Below, piece by piece: positions 11,442-24,174 of a DNA stretch of 64,000 nucleotides. The DNA is from Cheiracanthium punctorium. Taxonomy: Eukaryota; Arthropoda; Arachnida; Araneae; Cheiracanthiidae. The notes beneath the pieces are model-generated. The model did no database searches. It was not told the DNA's origin and saw only the letters and a program-made list of their open reading frames with translations. Numbering within the stretch: position 1 is the stretch's first letter; the number at the start of each line of letters is the position of its first letter. The position numbers and the translations under genes were made by a program. The DNA is taken from assembly GCA_038373885.1 (NCBI GenBank), contig JAWZYV010014440.1, positions 124,001 to 188,000 of the forward strand. Direction: 5' to 3'.

Positions 11442-11612
11442 CAGAGGCGTAGCCAAGGGAGGGGGGGTTAGGGGGTCATAACCCCCCCCCATGAGGAATT
11501 TTTTGCCATACAAAATGTATGTTCTTCTCTACATTATCACACACACGTATACATATATATGAGTTACAGTAGTCATAACCCCCCCCATGAAAGATTTCTG
11601 GCTACGCCCCTG
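11442..11612. mobile_element. hAT MITE with perfect 8-bp TSD (GCGTAGCC family)
   Basis: The 171-bp element starts CAGAGGCGTAGCCAAGG and ends GGCTACGCCCCTG. AACAGAAA is repeated exactly on both sides (11434-11441 and 11613-11620). Terminal CAG/CTG with an 8-bp TSD is the hAT signature. G-rich and C-rich runs flank an AT-rich core containing CACACACGTATACATATATA. The same family is at 36495-36664, 60850-61024 and 61681-61845. Confidence 0.9.
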
Positions 11613-11620
11613 AACAGAAA

Positions 11621-12454
11621 GGTTAGAACAAATAAGCTCTGCATTTAAGATAAGTGCTCTTAAAAACTGACCATGGGTTGATTTCTTTTTATTTCATCGC
11701 TATGTGTATGATTAAAAATTTCAATAAAAAATTAACTTTAGACTTTAACCAAATTAGTCAAACTGCGACATAAACCGTGATCAATCATAAAACAAATATG
11801 ACGTTGTGCAGAAAATGGACAATCTAAACAGACATAATTATGTACTGCATAAGAATGATCACATTCAATTAGTTAACATACAAACATGAATTACCCAATA
11901 GAAAACACATCATTAGGAGCTGTATTTCATAGAGAAATAAATTAAACTGATATGTAAGAAGACTTTTTTTAAAGATAGTTTTGAGTTTTCAATATGAACT
12001 GTTAATTTACAGTGCACACGTATCAAGAAACTAGTTTTGACGTGTTCCAAATTGCACTATTCAAATACATTATGTAGCAGTAACACTTGTCAAATTAGCT
12101 GTAACATTTCCTGTACTGTTTCCATTGAATCCATAATTAGTTTATCAAGCTAAATTTACTTCTTTTAAATTGAAATGAGACAGATATTTACTATTAGATG
12201 ATAAGCGTGCACACCTAAACAAAAACAATAAAAAAGTATCCCAGTAATTCAATTTACGTATGATAAACGACCTAATTAACAATTCCATCCATAATTTAAA
12301 AAAAGGATTACTCTATTCAAATTCTTCTGAATAATTAATTTTCTCTTCTATATGTATAAATGTTTTCTTTTCCAGGTGAAAGCTTTCTCTTAAATATATA
12401 TATATATATATGAGCTTGCTTTAATATCATGGAAAAAGTTATTTTTATTCTCAT
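11621..12454. other. AT-rich non-coding stretch with a TA microsatellite
   Basis: No gene is seen. A (TA)n run of about 10 dinucleotides lies near 12393-12412. The remainder is plain AT-rich sequence. Confidence 0.55.
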
Positions 12455-12705
12455 TGTGGCTCAGGAATCAGACAGGCTACACTGCTGACAGTTTGGTCAC
12501 GTCCCTTTGCAATCGAGGTGTAATGTGTTTTGTCGGATACGACAAATTTAGTACAGCTATCTCGGACTAAGATAATCATAACCCCCTCGGTCACATGACT
12601 TTTCGAGTGCAAAGGGGTGGGACTAAAATATAAACACCACAGCTTGTATATCTTGTCAGATGCGGTTCTCATGTTCTGTTGCCAATTGAATAGTTTGCTG
12701 AAAAG
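12455..12705. mobile_element. MITE family G, copy
   Basis: The segment runs from a CTGCTGACAGTTTGGTCACG block, through a GTACAGCTATCTCGGACTAAGA core and GGTCACATGACTTTTCGAGTGCA, to a TATATCTTGTCAG edge. Left and right halves are imperfect inverted copies, as in a foldback MITE. Related copies are at 13026-13895, 22845-22985, 25255-25360 and 33145-33350. The 113-codon minus-strand frame across it is an artefact of the repeat. Confidence 0.55.
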
Positions 12706-13084
12706 CAGGTGACTAGAACTATTCAAGTTTGCAGAAAACTGTAAGAAAACGTTTGAAGATTCAACATAAACTAACGGGACATGCAGCTTCATATCTTAAG
12801 TAACACAAAAAATAACGACTGTAGCTACATCCTTTTGGTTTGAAAGGAAAGCCCTTCAATCATGGGGAAAATTAGTCGTTTTAAGATCCAGCTAGCCCAA
12901 AAGACATAAAGGTTGGTCATATCTCTTAATCGCAATATTTATTTTTAAAAACAATTAAGAGATAAGTTATGATGATTGTTATGACGTTGAAAGTTGAGAA
13001 ATCTTTATGATTTCGGTTTTTCTGCCTGTCCTTCTCTTGTCTGACGAGATATACAGGATGCAGCGTTCACATTGGGGTGTACAC

Positions 13085-13719
13085 TAGAAATGAGACGGGC
13101 TCTGCCCAAGCCCGAACCCGAGATCGAGCCTGAACCGTGTCGGTCTCTGTAATCCACAATAGTGTTCGGGCTCGGGCCGGCTCAGGCTCGTGAAAACTTT
13201 CTCCTTCATTAAACATGTGATCAGAACACATATTCAGTAAAGCAGTAAACAGAACATACTCCTTGTAAACATATTTTAAAAAGTGATTCATGGGGCTCGT
13301 AATAATAAACATATTTCTATTTAAAAAATTTGCGTGTTTAAAAATGGATATTGATTCTAGAACTATAATTAATAAGATTAATTCTAACGATTATATTATT
13401 GATCATATTGTTATTTATTATTATTATTGTTGTTGTTGTTGTTGTTATTATTATATAAACATGAATATAAAGAGTTCGAAAATGTATTTTAAGAGTTAAA
13501 ATATTTGTCGTTCCACAATATTTGTCTTTAATTTGCACAAACAGCAAAATTTATAATATTCTAACAATACAGTAATTGACTTTTATTAAACTATTTGCTG
13601 AAATTTTTATTAAACTATTTGCTAATTTGCTGAAATTAAATAATACTTCTCAGGCTCGGGCGGGCTCAAATAAAAGTCCTCGGACTCGGGCTTCAAAAAA
13701 GAGCCTGAACTCATCTCTA
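13085..13719 (+). mobile_element. hAT-type MITE, copy 2 (CCCGAG-rich), nested
   Basis: The left end reads TAGAAATGAGACGGGCTC and the right end, on the complement, TAGAGATGAGTTCAGGCTC. Flanks GTGTACAC (13077-13084) and GTTGACAC (13720-13727) fit an 8-bp TSD with two changes. The body matches the 765-1146 element in reverse orientation. A TTA/TTG microsatellite (13413-13454) enlarges the centre. The open frames on both strands here are microsatellite-driven and not genes. Confidence 0.7.
13413..13454. repeat. (TTA)n/(TTG)n microsatellite
   Basis: Consecutive TTA triplets pass into seven or so TTG triplets and back to TTA. It lies inside the nested hAT MITE. Confidence 0.9.
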
Positions 13720-13895
13720 GTTGACACCCTTTTGCACTCGAAGAGTCATGTGACCGAGGGTGTGTGACCATCCTGTCTGATTATCTCGGACTAAGATGGT
13801 CAACCCCTGTTGGTCACATGATTCTCCAGGTACAAAAGGTGTGACCGAAATGTCAGCACCGTAACCATCTCGTTAGCCATGGTCCGTTTGTTCTG

Positions 13896-14893
13896 TCACT
13901 AACGTAAATATAAATAGCTTATTACAAAATTTATGTATGATATTTCTATGTACTGGATCACATACCCTGTTTCAAAAAGTGCATTAAGCATTTGAAGTTC
14001 TTTTGTAGGAGTTCCCAAATAATGCCAATACATTATTCTTTGTGGGTATTCACGGTGTGTTAAAGCATATTTTAGAAATACTCTGCTATTTAAAAGAAAT
14101 GATATGTGTAATTATGGATTACAAAATAATACTCTCCATCAAAAATAGTGCTTATAGTATTTCTATTAGAGCAGTCAAATGAATTCCAATAACACAACTG
14201 TCTTAGACAGTTTAGAGACATTCGCATCTTTGTAGCACAATAAGTACATAAATGTTTATAAAAACTGACCCTTTATTTAAAGGATGGAAGTAACATTTAA
14301 AATTTTTTGCAGGATCTCACAAAATTACATAGATACTTATGTACAGCTTTTTTGGCAGTCATCCCTAAAATCTCTACAAGTAGGATGACGATGCATGATC
14401 AAATTTGGCTGAAAACAGACTTGTATTGGAAAAGTTTTATAATGGTTTAATTCGGCATGCTTTATGATTCATTTTTTCGGTTGAAGATATTTACTTCTGA
14501 ACTTTAGTACAGGAGATTATTCATTATTAACATACCTTATTTAATATTTTTCTGCGGCCGGAATGAGTCATCCGAAAGTTGCGAACTTTTTTTAGTTCAC
14601 TTTATAATGGTGTAAAATTTTGTTTCAGCTGAAAAGACAGAATAAAGTTCCAAATTTTGCCATAAAAAAAAACGTATTGTTAATAAATGACACATATTTC
14701 TCACGACGCTAGAGAAACAAGCATAGCAGAAATGAAGGATCATTTAATCAGATAACAGTTCCCCGTTCTCAAAATAACAATACGACGATTCAGAAAAAAA
14801 TTTAAATACGTTGTTTCAAAAGAAAGTACTTGATAATCCAATTGAAGTAAAACGTGGATAACCCAATACTTCGAGTTAACTGAGGGACTGAAC
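13896..14893. other. AT-rich non-coding stretch
   Basis: I see nothing here that I can name: no long frame and no clear terminal repeats. Confidence 0.5.
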
Positions 14894-15306
14894 CACTGCT
14901 TCTTCGCTACAGAAAGCCTATATTATTATGCCTTCAAGTAACATGACATCACGGTTTCACTTTCATAACGTAAAACAATTTAAACTTTCTGGTGAATGCT
15001 ATAAATACTAGAAAATAATTTAATTTAAAGATAAAAATTAAAATATATTTCTGATACAAAACAATTCATTATGATCTATTTCATTATGTAATTTAATTAG
15101 TTACAGTTTAATTTGCCCTTTGTCATAAAATTAAATTTTCCATCTCAACTCATTAAAACGTTGTTATGCGAGAGTAAACTCACCAGAAATTTCAAACAGT
15201 TTTATTTTATGAAAATAAAACTGAAGTTGAGTGATGATGGCCAATTGGTAACGTAAAAGCTTCTTAACGTGGCAGTTGTTAGGCTTTCTGTGTGTAGGAG
15301 GCAGTG
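14894..15306. mobile_element. Foldback MITE family A, older copy
   Basis: The termini are degraded: left CACTGCTTCTTCGCTACAGA, right TGTGTAGGAGGCAGTG. ACTGAAC and ACTAGAC on the two sides look like a diverged 7-bp TSD. The interior carries the family landmarks CTTTCTGGTGAATGC and TTATTTTATGAAAATAAAAC. The 66-codon minus-strand frame at its end is incidental. Confidence 0.7.
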
Positions 15307-15629
15307 ACTAGACTCAGCCCAGCTTTCCGCTTTAACCGTGAAACAATCTCGCTTAGTGTGGAAGAACTTAATTACCAACTCAACGCAGATCAAACCAACC
15401 AAAGCATGTTAGATTGTAACAAGCTATTATTGCTGTGTGCGATAGTTTAAAAGTGTTTAATTATAAATTTAATGTGCCTGCTACTAAAATATCAATTATT
15501 AATCATGTATTATATTCTAATTTTTCAATACGGACAGAGTAAAATATCGCGATGAAGGTTTATTGGTGCTTTCGAGACCAGCTTTCTGTAGAATGGCTGT
15601 CTCGAAATGCCTTAAACTTACATCAGTGC

Positions 15630-15725
15630 ACCGACCATAGTACAGCGTTTAAGCTTCTAAGACAAAGTCTAAGGATGACGTCAAAGCTTCAGTTGTTAGG
15701 TTTTCTGTATGTAGAAGTTGATGGA
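15630..15725. mobile_element. MITE family A, terminal fragment
   Basis: GGATGACGTCAAAGCTTCAG followed by GTTAGGTTTTCTGTATGTAG matches the right terminus of family A. The rest of the element is missing. Confidence 0.5.
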
Positions 15726-16062
15726 TAATCCCCCTGAAATGTGATGTTGAAATTCGTCATCGTTTCGAAAATTCTGTTCTCACATTTACTTTAAGAAATT
15801 TAAGCGTACGTATTGAACTGCTAGCGCTCTACGACTCTGTAAATGATTGTTTTGTGATTTTTTTTTGTATCCCAGATAAACAATATAGCTCTTCTGTTTA
15901 CCGACAGATAACGCTGTAATCGTTCTCGTCATGCATCACATTGTCACTTACGTTATGAAAAAAATCTGGAGTGACTCCACTCGACTTTCCGAACACTTAC
16001 GATTAAGATCATTACCAAGCATTTAAATGAATTTTAATCGATGAATAATTCAAACATATGTA

Positions 16063-16320
16063 CCAAATTGAAGCTCAATCGAATGCGCCGTTTAAACGCT
16101 AGCGCACTTTCAAGAATTTCCCCCCATTGGCCATAATGTAAAAGAAATCTTTGTCGTAGCCCTGTAGAAAAACTATAAGTCCTATGCACATCAAAATCAA
16201 TACCGGTCTTACGGTGGTGGTTTATAACCTATATACCCAATTTGAGCTCAATCGAATGTACCGTTTAAACGCTAGCGCACTTTCAAGAATTTCCTCCCAT
16301 AGGCCATAATGTAAATCTCG
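16063..16320 (+). repeat. Direct duplication, about 178-bp spacing
   Basis: A block containing GAGCTCAATCGAATG, then CCGTTTAAACGCTAGCGCAC, then TTTCAAGAATTTCC and GGCCATAATGTAAA, occurs twice about 178 bp apart with few differences. No coding signal is present. It may be two units of a longer tandem or the inner part of an unknown element. Confidence 0.7.
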
Positions 16321-16689
16321 TAAAAATAGCATAAATGAATTCAGAAGACCTCAAGACGTGTAAATACACCAAAATCTCGAAGTCGAATTTTTTCATGATT
16401 ACTATACTTTCCTTACATGGTACATGTTCGGAAAGTCAAAATCCAAAACTTATCATAAAATATGTTGTGTAATGATTCTTCATCTGAAATGTACGCGTTC
16501 AAACCGTTTGATTCGAAAGGAAAGATGGAGACAAGAAAGATAAATGATACCTAACACATCGACAAAAAGACATCAAAACTGCCTTTATTATGTCAAATAT
16601 GGCGATGTGTTGCCAAACCTGACGATATTTTTGAGATAACCTCAAAAAACCTGTTACCGTTAATATAAGTATGAGAGCCCTTTTAAATG

Positions 16690-17150
16690 GGCAGTAGAGA
16701 AGCTGCTTCAGACATTTATGTACTTGTGCTTAATTTGAATGAATGTCTCTTAAACTGCCTTAGACCGTGATGTATTGCAATTTCTTTCAGTTCTATCGTA
16801 GAAGAACTATAAATGAAAAAATTTCGAAACACTTTTTTTGATGGAGAACCATATTTTATGTTTCTTATTAATAACATATTTCAATTTTGTTTTGTTTCAA
16901 ATAGTCTACTATCGCTAAAATACGTTTTACACAGTGATTGCTCATAGAATGCAATGTAATGGAATTCTTCCGTGTGTTCCGTAAAATAACTATAAATCCT
17001 ACACATATTATTTTCAGCAGAATACATGATGCAGTACATAGGAATAAAATATATAAATTTCGTAATAATTGGTGCATATTTACAGCAGTTAGAGAACAGG
17101 CAGGCAAAAGAACGGACATACAAACCAAAACCACAATCAATTTTTAACTA
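16690..17150 (+). repeat. Dispersed repeat family D, copy
   Basis: The order of words is that of the 44100-44720 copy: ACCGTGATGTATTGCAATTT, GAAGAACTATAAATG, AATGCAATGTAATGGAATTC, GATGCAGTACATAGGAAT and GGTGCATATTTACAGCAGTTAGAG. The frames on both strands here (up to 96 codons nearby) have no recognisable motif. Confidence 0.55.
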
Positions 17151-17859
17151 TGTTCGAAGGTGTTAACAGGAACTGCAGAAATATTTATGCGCAATTTAAT
17201 TTTACAAATGACTTAAATCCCAATAATAGCGTTTCGCTCTCTTTTAACACTCAGTTTCGTTGCCATAAAAATAAATTTATTTATTTCAAAAACAAATTTC
17301 AAATAAAAAGTACCCTTCTTTTCAAATAAAACTGCAACACAGTCATGTGTTGTGTGATGAATAAATTAATACCAAGTGCGCCTTGGATATTTTTTGAAAA
17401 TTTCAAAGAAAGATTCTACCCGAAGTATACCTCAGGACAAATGAATGTTCCATTGATCAATTATTTTGCATTTGTATTAAGCTCAGCAAAAAAGCTTCAG
17501 CTTAAAACGCTGCTTGCTTTTTATCTTGAAAGGGAAAAAATATTTTTATGTTATTACTTAAAATGTTGCGGTTTTATATTTGAAAGAAATACTGTATTGA
17601 ATAGTAATCCCTTTCATGATGAAATATTTTTTTAAAGCATTGGTAAAGTAGTTTGTGCCGATTCGAAATTTGAATAAAAATTTTTTTGCTGAACGCGCAC
17701 CAGAATAACATTTTCAAAACACGTTTTAGGATAAATTGAAAATAAAGTCAGAAGGTTCAGCGTAGAACACCAGGCGTGCATAGCTAACACTGCAGCCGCG
17801 CATACAATGTATGTAATATTTAATTAGGCAATCTTTCCATGTACACTTGAGGGTGCAAA

Positions 17860-18085
17860 TTTTAGTTCTATAAAGTAAATCTATTCAAAATTTCTGGTGG
17901 CTTACTCACATACAAGCAAATATTCTAAGAACTTCAGATAAAAAAATGTAATGTTACAACAAATGCAGAGTTTTAACATCACTAATTATATAAAATAATA
18001 AGGAGGTAGATCATAATGAGGTATTTATTTCATACCAGAATGGTATTTTAATTATCTCTAATATATTTTCCGACTTGACTTAATT
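17860..18085. mobile_element. MITE family A, internal fragment
   Basis: Starts TAAAGTAAATCTATTCAAAA and TTTCTGGTGG, then AATTATATAAAATAATAAGG with TAGATCATAATGAGGTA. It matches the family interior, and closest to the 55440-55867 subtype. Both terminal regions are missing. Confidence 0.5.
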
Positions 18086-18495
18086 TTTTTTCTAACAATA
18101 TTTTCCATAATTTATTTTTCTGCTAAACTGGATTTATTTTATCAAGAAGGCCAATTTTTTTTTTCGTACGTCCCATAGTGTACGTTTTACTTCTTGGGAT
18201 CACTGGTACGGGGACGTATAAAAAATGTATTTTTTTTTTTATTTAGATTTAATTTCCAGAAAGATTTTATCGATATTTTAAAATTACATTTTTACGTAAC
18301 TGTAATTTACTGTATGATCAACTTTCAAGGAATAATAGACTAGATCACGTGTTTTTGCGGACACTCTGTATCGTATTCACTTAGCAAAACATTAGTGTTT
18401 TCCATTTACGAATTTCATGCAAGACGGCTACTGGTAACTTGTATTTTTTGTTCGGGAATATTTACAGTAACATTTCATAATACATTTAAAAAATA

Positions 18496-18650
18496 CCTGC
18501 CAACTCTTCTAACTTTATCGGAAGATATTTTACCACTACTTTTTTACTAATCAATTTATGTTTTTAATGTACAAATTTTTTATGTAAAGTAGAACTCTTT
18601 AGGATTTGTAATGGAAAATCTTCAGATAAAATCGGAAGAGTTGCCAGCTA
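18496..18650. mobile_element. MITE family C, compact copy
   Basis: The left edge CTGCCAACTCTTCTAACTTT, then ATCGGAAGATATTTTACCAC, pairs with the right edge AATCTTCAGATAAAATCGG and AAGAGTTGCCAGC. TIRs are about 40 bp around a short AT-rich centre. No coding capacity; the TSD is unclear. Confidence 0.75.
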
Positions 18651-20724
18651 TGAAAAAGACCCTTTTAACAATTTTTTATTTATTTATATTTATATTTTAT
18701 TTTTTTACTCAGATGGTTCAAAAAGTGAAGCAATAAGTGCTTTTACGACTGCATTTGTTATCATACTTTGTAGATGGAGAATAACTCATTAAACTTCTAT
18801 ATCCAGAAATAGAATAAATTTCCCTCTGAATTTAATTTTATATCTAGTTGAAGAGATCATAAAAGTCTAAAGCCAGGATAGATGACGTTAGTTGTGTCCA
18901 CCGTTTCCGATGACTTCCCTTCCCTATCACCCAGATTTCGCTTCGATGGATTTTCATTTTATCGTACAATCAAAAAATCATCTGACTTGTCGTCATTTCA
19001 GAATTTGACGAGCTTATTTAAAATCAAATTTTAAAAAATGTGCCGATATAAACTGTTATATAATAACAGTCATTCACGTTTCAGCAGCTGCAATACTTAA
19101 AAAATGAACTTTAACAAATGAATTTTCGCTTTTTTCTCTTTTTCTTCTACCTGTTGGATCTCAAGTGACATTTAAAATTGAAGATTTTTGTGCGATATCC
19201 GCATAGTTTCAACTGCAAAATTGCAGTTCTATCCCATATTTAATTGTTCCAGATTAAAAAACTCAATATGTGTATTGATTTCTTCATTACTGAGAGTATA
19301 AAAATGCCTTTATAATGTATATTTTTTTTTAAAAAAAGAACTACTTTAATGAAACTCAATCTGTTCTTTACAAAACACTAAAGTTTAGTTTTTTTACACC
19401 CCCCTCTCCCCCCCTTTTCCAAGTTTCCCAACATATAAAGAGCGACGACATTTATTATTATATCATTCCTTTGATATTCATTTTATTATTTGCAATGCAT
19501 CCGTTAATGGTATGTTTGTTTAAATTAAAAAATGAAAATACTAAAGAGATTTTATAAAGTTTTATAAAATTGTGTTATCTGAAGGTAATTAAAAAAACTG
19601 AAGTCGCTAAAAATTGCTCAATGTCATTTGTGAGTTATACCTCTAAAACTTTGCCGCTATGGTTTAAAACATACATAATAATTTATTAATAATTTTGATT
19701 ACATGTCGTTAAGGTATTTTTTAATTTTTTTATCTAGTCAATGCATTTTTGGGAAATCTTATGATTTCTTTTTTAAAATGTTTACAGAACTTTTCTCTCA
19801 AATAAATTTTTTTAAAGTACTGCGAGGAAACTATCGCCGTAAATCATATTGAAAAAATTTGAGTATAAAATACATTGCCACCGAATGAACTTTTTCTTTC
19901 AATAATAAAAGCTTTAGTTTTAAATAATCTAATTTTTGATACCTTTCACTTTTAAATAGGAAAAAAAAATCAAACTGAAGCTTTTTCTTTGATAATATAT
20001 TCATTTTCCCTGACGCTTGATTTGAATGTTACATGCTGCTTGCCTTGAAAATTCGAATAAATCTGCAAGATCAATTCCGAATTATTCCACAGAATATAAG
20101 AATGTAATTTTTCGAGCTTTAAAAAGGAAAATTTTCTTGCAGCATTTAGATTGTAGCAATTAATAAGATTTTTATCATTTGTTTTGGAAATTTATCATTT
20201 TATGATAATAATATTCTAAAACAATATTATTGGAATGCAAGACTTTTTTAAAGCTACTTAAGCAAAAATTGTTTTTAAATTATACCATCAAAACTCAATT
20301 AAATCAAATTATTTTGTTTACAGTCAAAATAAATGAACGAAGAGATAAAGGTGAGAAAAAAAAATTGTTAAGAGAAAATGAAGAGTGGAAATTAGCACGG
20401 AAAAATAATAAATATTTGATAAATATTTTTTTAAAGTGCAAATCTGTAAAAGAATAGGAAAACAGTAATACCAATAAATTTTAAGAAAAAAAAACATGAA
20501 AGCAAATATCAATGCAATCATGGAACTCTGAATCACTTAGGAAAACTACTATTCAGCATGGATAAAGGTTGTTTTAACATTTCTATATTTGGCTTAATTT
20601 ATCGGAAAATGAATCGAATATTTAGAAAAACCATACAAATAATATATCGATTATTTTTAAAAAATCACACAAGAAATCCATTTATTTTCGCTACAATGTT
20701 TTTTTTTTTTTCCCTTTTTTAAAA
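18651..20724. other. AT-rich non-coding stretch
   Basis: No gene, RNA or clear repeat. Several homopolymer and C-rich runs occur (for example 19399-19422). Frames of 60-75 codons near 20230-20540 are Lys/Asn- or Phe/Leu-rich low-complexity readings. Confidence 0.5.
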
Positions 20725-22147
20725 GCACTAGGGTGCTATTTTGTTCAATCCCAGAATTTTGTGTACGCCATATCCAGATAACGGGGAAGTTGGGGGTATA
20801 AGAGGGGGGCGTTAATAAAATGTTGAATGTCGCATAGGTTTGCAATTTTTGATAATTGATCGCTAAATTGAGCCAAAACGTGACAAATTATTATAACTAT
20901 ATTGCGAGTTTAGTTAGAAAATGCCTGGCGAAGATTGTAAAACAGTAGGCAAATTTAATATAAATTTCAATTCCGAAGACGTGTTTTATGGAAGAGAGAA
21001 GACAAATACGGTACACGCATAGATTATGATACCCTTTCCAAATGGCATTTATAAAGGAAAGGTGCAGTATAGTTTGACTCTGCCTGGCGAAAATTGTTAA
21101 ACAGTTTTGGCAAGTTATTTTAATATAGATTTCAATTGTGAAGAAGTGCTTTATGGAATAAGGAAGGGAAACACAGTGCACTCATAGATTATGATACACT
21201 TTCCAAACAGTATTTAAATGGTAGGGGATAGTTGGATTATGCTTGGCAAAGGTGGTAAAACCGTTTTGGTAGGTGATTTTAGGATAGATTTCGGTTCCAA
21301 AGATGCACACGGCACACTCATGAATTACGATGCCTATTCCAAATAGTATTTAATATTGTGAAGTATAGTTGGAATATGCTTGCCAAAGATTGTAAAACAG
21401 TTCAGTAGGCGATTTTAAGTTTCGATTCCAGAGATGTGTTTTATGGTACAAGAAAGAGTTGATTCCTATTTTAACGCCCCCACTCTCGCCAACCTAAAAA
21501 TTCGCCACACTTTGGCGGAGTTATGCACAAGTTTCAACGCTTCCAAAAGAACTAGATGAAAATTAAAGTGATCAAATTAGCGATAAACGCACCAGTTACG
21601 GAATTTGAAAACACTTAATTATTGAAACTACATTAATTGCCTACCCAAAACAAATAAATAAGAAATGACTGCTGTACTTATATGTCGTTCCAAATCGTCA
21701 TTTTAATTCTAAATTACGGTTGCCTCATAAATTCAAAAAAAATTTCATGGTAACAGCATATGTTTAATTATCGCCACCTTCGCGAGAGTCGGGGAGTTAA
21801 AGTAAGAATGAATCCAAGAAAGACAAACACGGTATACTCATGGATTATGATGCACATTCGAAACAATATTTAAAACGGTGAAATGTAGTTGGAATATACT
21901 GGGCGAAGATTGTAGAATAGTTTTAGTAGGCGATTTTAGATAGATTTCTGTTACAAAGATGTTTTTTTTTTTTTAACAAGGAAGAAAAATACGGCACACT
22001 CATAACAAATGATACACATTCCAACTTAATGTAATAAGGAAGGAAAATTGGGACGACGCATAAATTATGATAGCACCTTAACATACATAGCACCTTAGTG
22101 CGTACAGAATACATAGCACCTTAGTGCGTACTTAAAATCTGAAAGCG
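20725..22147 (+). mobile_element. Helentron/HINE-like non-autonomous element, copy 1
   Basis: It begins after a T-rich tract with a hairpin word GCACTAGGGTGCTAT and ends with ATAGCACCTTAGTGCG, then AAAATCTGAAAGCGTTCCAG, a subterminal hairpin. These two words are subterminal inverted repeats. Between them lie degenerate tandem units of about 135-166 bp (landmarks GATTATGATACAC, TTGGAATATGCTTGGCGAAG, TGTAAAACAG, GATTTCGATTCCAAAGA). A 330-bp insert bounded by inverted CCCCNACTCTCGC words lies at about 21474-21803. The same order, including the insert, recurs on the minus strand at 60584-62157, so the insert belongs to the family. This layout (subterminal inverted repeats, minisatellite core, 3' hairpin, T-rich site) is that of Drosophila DINE-1/HINEs. 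It encodes no protein. Assignment is inference. Confidence 0.6.
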
Positions 22148-22844
22148 TTCCAGTTTTTTTTTTATCTGTTTGCTGATAATGGTCGTTCTGGTACAATGAA
22201 AGTTCTGGTAAAAATTTTCTTCAAAAATCTTAACAGTTGGCAGTCATGTTACAGCTCCAGCAAAACCATGGTGATACATTAAGGAGTTTATTGATAAATC
22301 TAGTGCCTTTTTATGGCATTTTAAGCTAATAAAATGCAATATATGAAAATTTGCGGCTTTTTAAAAGAACATCCGGCATCACTGTGGCTGAAATAATCGT
22401 TCCTATCGCTGCAAAGACACTGCAACAGCGATTCCCCCTTCTATGCCCATCGTTGTGTCCCGCCTTGGGTCAATCAATGGTCACTGTTGTCATGGGAGAC
22501 TTGCAGTTTTTTCGCAATAATGATATGGAGCATGAAATGTTACCGAAGTATTTATTTTAAATAATCCAATCAATAATAAAAGTGTGTAAATTAAAAAGAA
22601 AAACTAAACTTCTGTAAACGCCTCTTTCGAAATAATGAATTAAGTTTCCTAACGTCGCGTTGCGTATGCTTTCTACTTCTATCAATGTTAATACGTACAA
22701 GGTGACACTAGTGATAACCGCTTACTGTGTACCGGAAGTAAGAGCCTCGGGCGCTCCAAAACGTGTTTTCTGTAACGTTATGTTACTAAAGAATCAGTCA
22801 AATTTCCTGACTTTAGGATAAAGCGAGTAGAATAGCAAGCGTTT
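22148..22844. other. Non-coding stretch, no feature seen
   Basis: The 69-codon plus-strand frame at 22351-22560 has no recognisable domain and no repeat counterpart that I could match. Confidence 0.45.
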
Positions 22845-22985
22845 CCGAGTCAAACGGCGTGGCTGACAAGATATATATGATACGGCGCTGACATCTGGTC
22901 ATACCCCTTTGCACTCGAAGAATCATGTGTTTCAGAGGGCGTGGCCATCTTAATCTGGCTATCTCAGACCTCCCCTGCCCCCACC
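22845..22985. mobile_element. MITE family G, partial copy
   Basis: The order GATACGGCGCTGACATCTGG, TTTGCACTCGAAGAATCATG, then GGCGTGGCCATCTTAATCTG and GCTATCTCAGAC follows family G. The second half is missing. Confidence 0.55.
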
Positions 22986-24174
22986 CTAAATTCACTTAAA
23001 GCAGCTGAAGCGTTTGAGCTGTTAACGTGCGGTAGTTTTAAAACAAATCTGGCAAACCAGAAGGCATCTCACACCATGTTTCTAGAAGAAATGACCGCTT
23101 CTTGACTTGATCTTTTTTCGTTATTACAATGGCATTTGCATTGGAAGCGCCATCTGTGGAGAATTGCTACAGCTATTGTTTTATAATTATATTCTTCTCC
23201 CCCCTGTCGATTAGCAAGTACCTATTTTGGTGTCATTTAGACTATTCCTTCAAGCTACATGCAACTCCAAATAGAGATGCTTATTTTATAACCACACGGT
23301 ACATTGAGTATCTTGTTAATTATTAAATTTACTGTGGTACATTTCAGGGAAGTCAAGGCTTAGTTATGTTTGTCAAAAAGGAAAGAAACGAAAAAGTATA
23401 AAGACATAAACCGAATTAAATACTTACGTAATTAATTCAAATAGGCCTGGAAAAGTTGGAGGTTCCTCATTTTCTAAGTACAGCGGGATACTTTTAAAAA
23501 TACTTCAAAACAAATCTTGAAGCTCAATACATCATTCTGAGAATATATTTATGTTCGTTGCCTCATTTAAATGTAACTTTCTGTGCAACATTTCAATAAA
23601 TCCGAGATAAATGATTCTGTGCGGACAAAGCTTTCGTTATATGACATCTGAAGGCGCAATTCACAGAGAATTTCTTTTACTCTCTTTTCAGAACATGCTC
23701 TATTTTTTTCTATTTTTTTATTTTACTAGAAACCAAGTTATTTCTATTCTTTCCTTCTCGTTTTTCAGAGGAGAATAGCGCCATTTTTTATTTCTCTACT
23801 TTCTTTTTCTTTACATTTTATAAATTGGAATATTTGAACGGACGCTATTTGAACGATACGTTTTAAATAAAAGTGCTATAGAAAAGGGTATAAATAGATA
23901 AATAGAAAGACTGTGATACACTGAAGTCTGAATAAATTAAGGCAGCGACCATAGATCTCATGGGCTGACATTCAACGCGTTGCTTGCGGATCCCGAAAAA
24001 ATATGTTTTTTCGGGACAGCTCTGACGCTAGAAGTTCCGTCCGTATAATGAAAACATAATGCCCACGGTGAAATAATTTGTTTCTCAATGCAGTCGACTC
24101 TCGTTTTAACGAATCTATTTTTTTCGGACATTTGCAATTTTACGAACTAGCAAATAGTTCTAAATGCACTCACA
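22986..24174. other. Non-coding stretch, no feature seen
   Basis: No supported gene or repeat. T/C-rich low-complexity runs lie at 23690-23820. Confidence 0.45.

Larger units (their letters stand above)
13026..13895. mobile_element. MITE family G, copy split by a hAT MITE
   Basis: The left part 13026-13084 (TCTGACGAGATATACAGGATG and on) and the right part 13720-13895 (TTTTGCACTCGAAGAGTCATG to CAGCACCGTAACC) together make one family G element. The 13085-13719 element interrupts it, so the hAT MITE inserted later. Confidence 0.6.

Noticed and set aside
21474..21803. Separate MITE insertion inside the HINE-like element
   Set aside because: The same module sits at the same point and orientation in the other copy (61077-61430), so it is part of the family rather than an independent insertion here.
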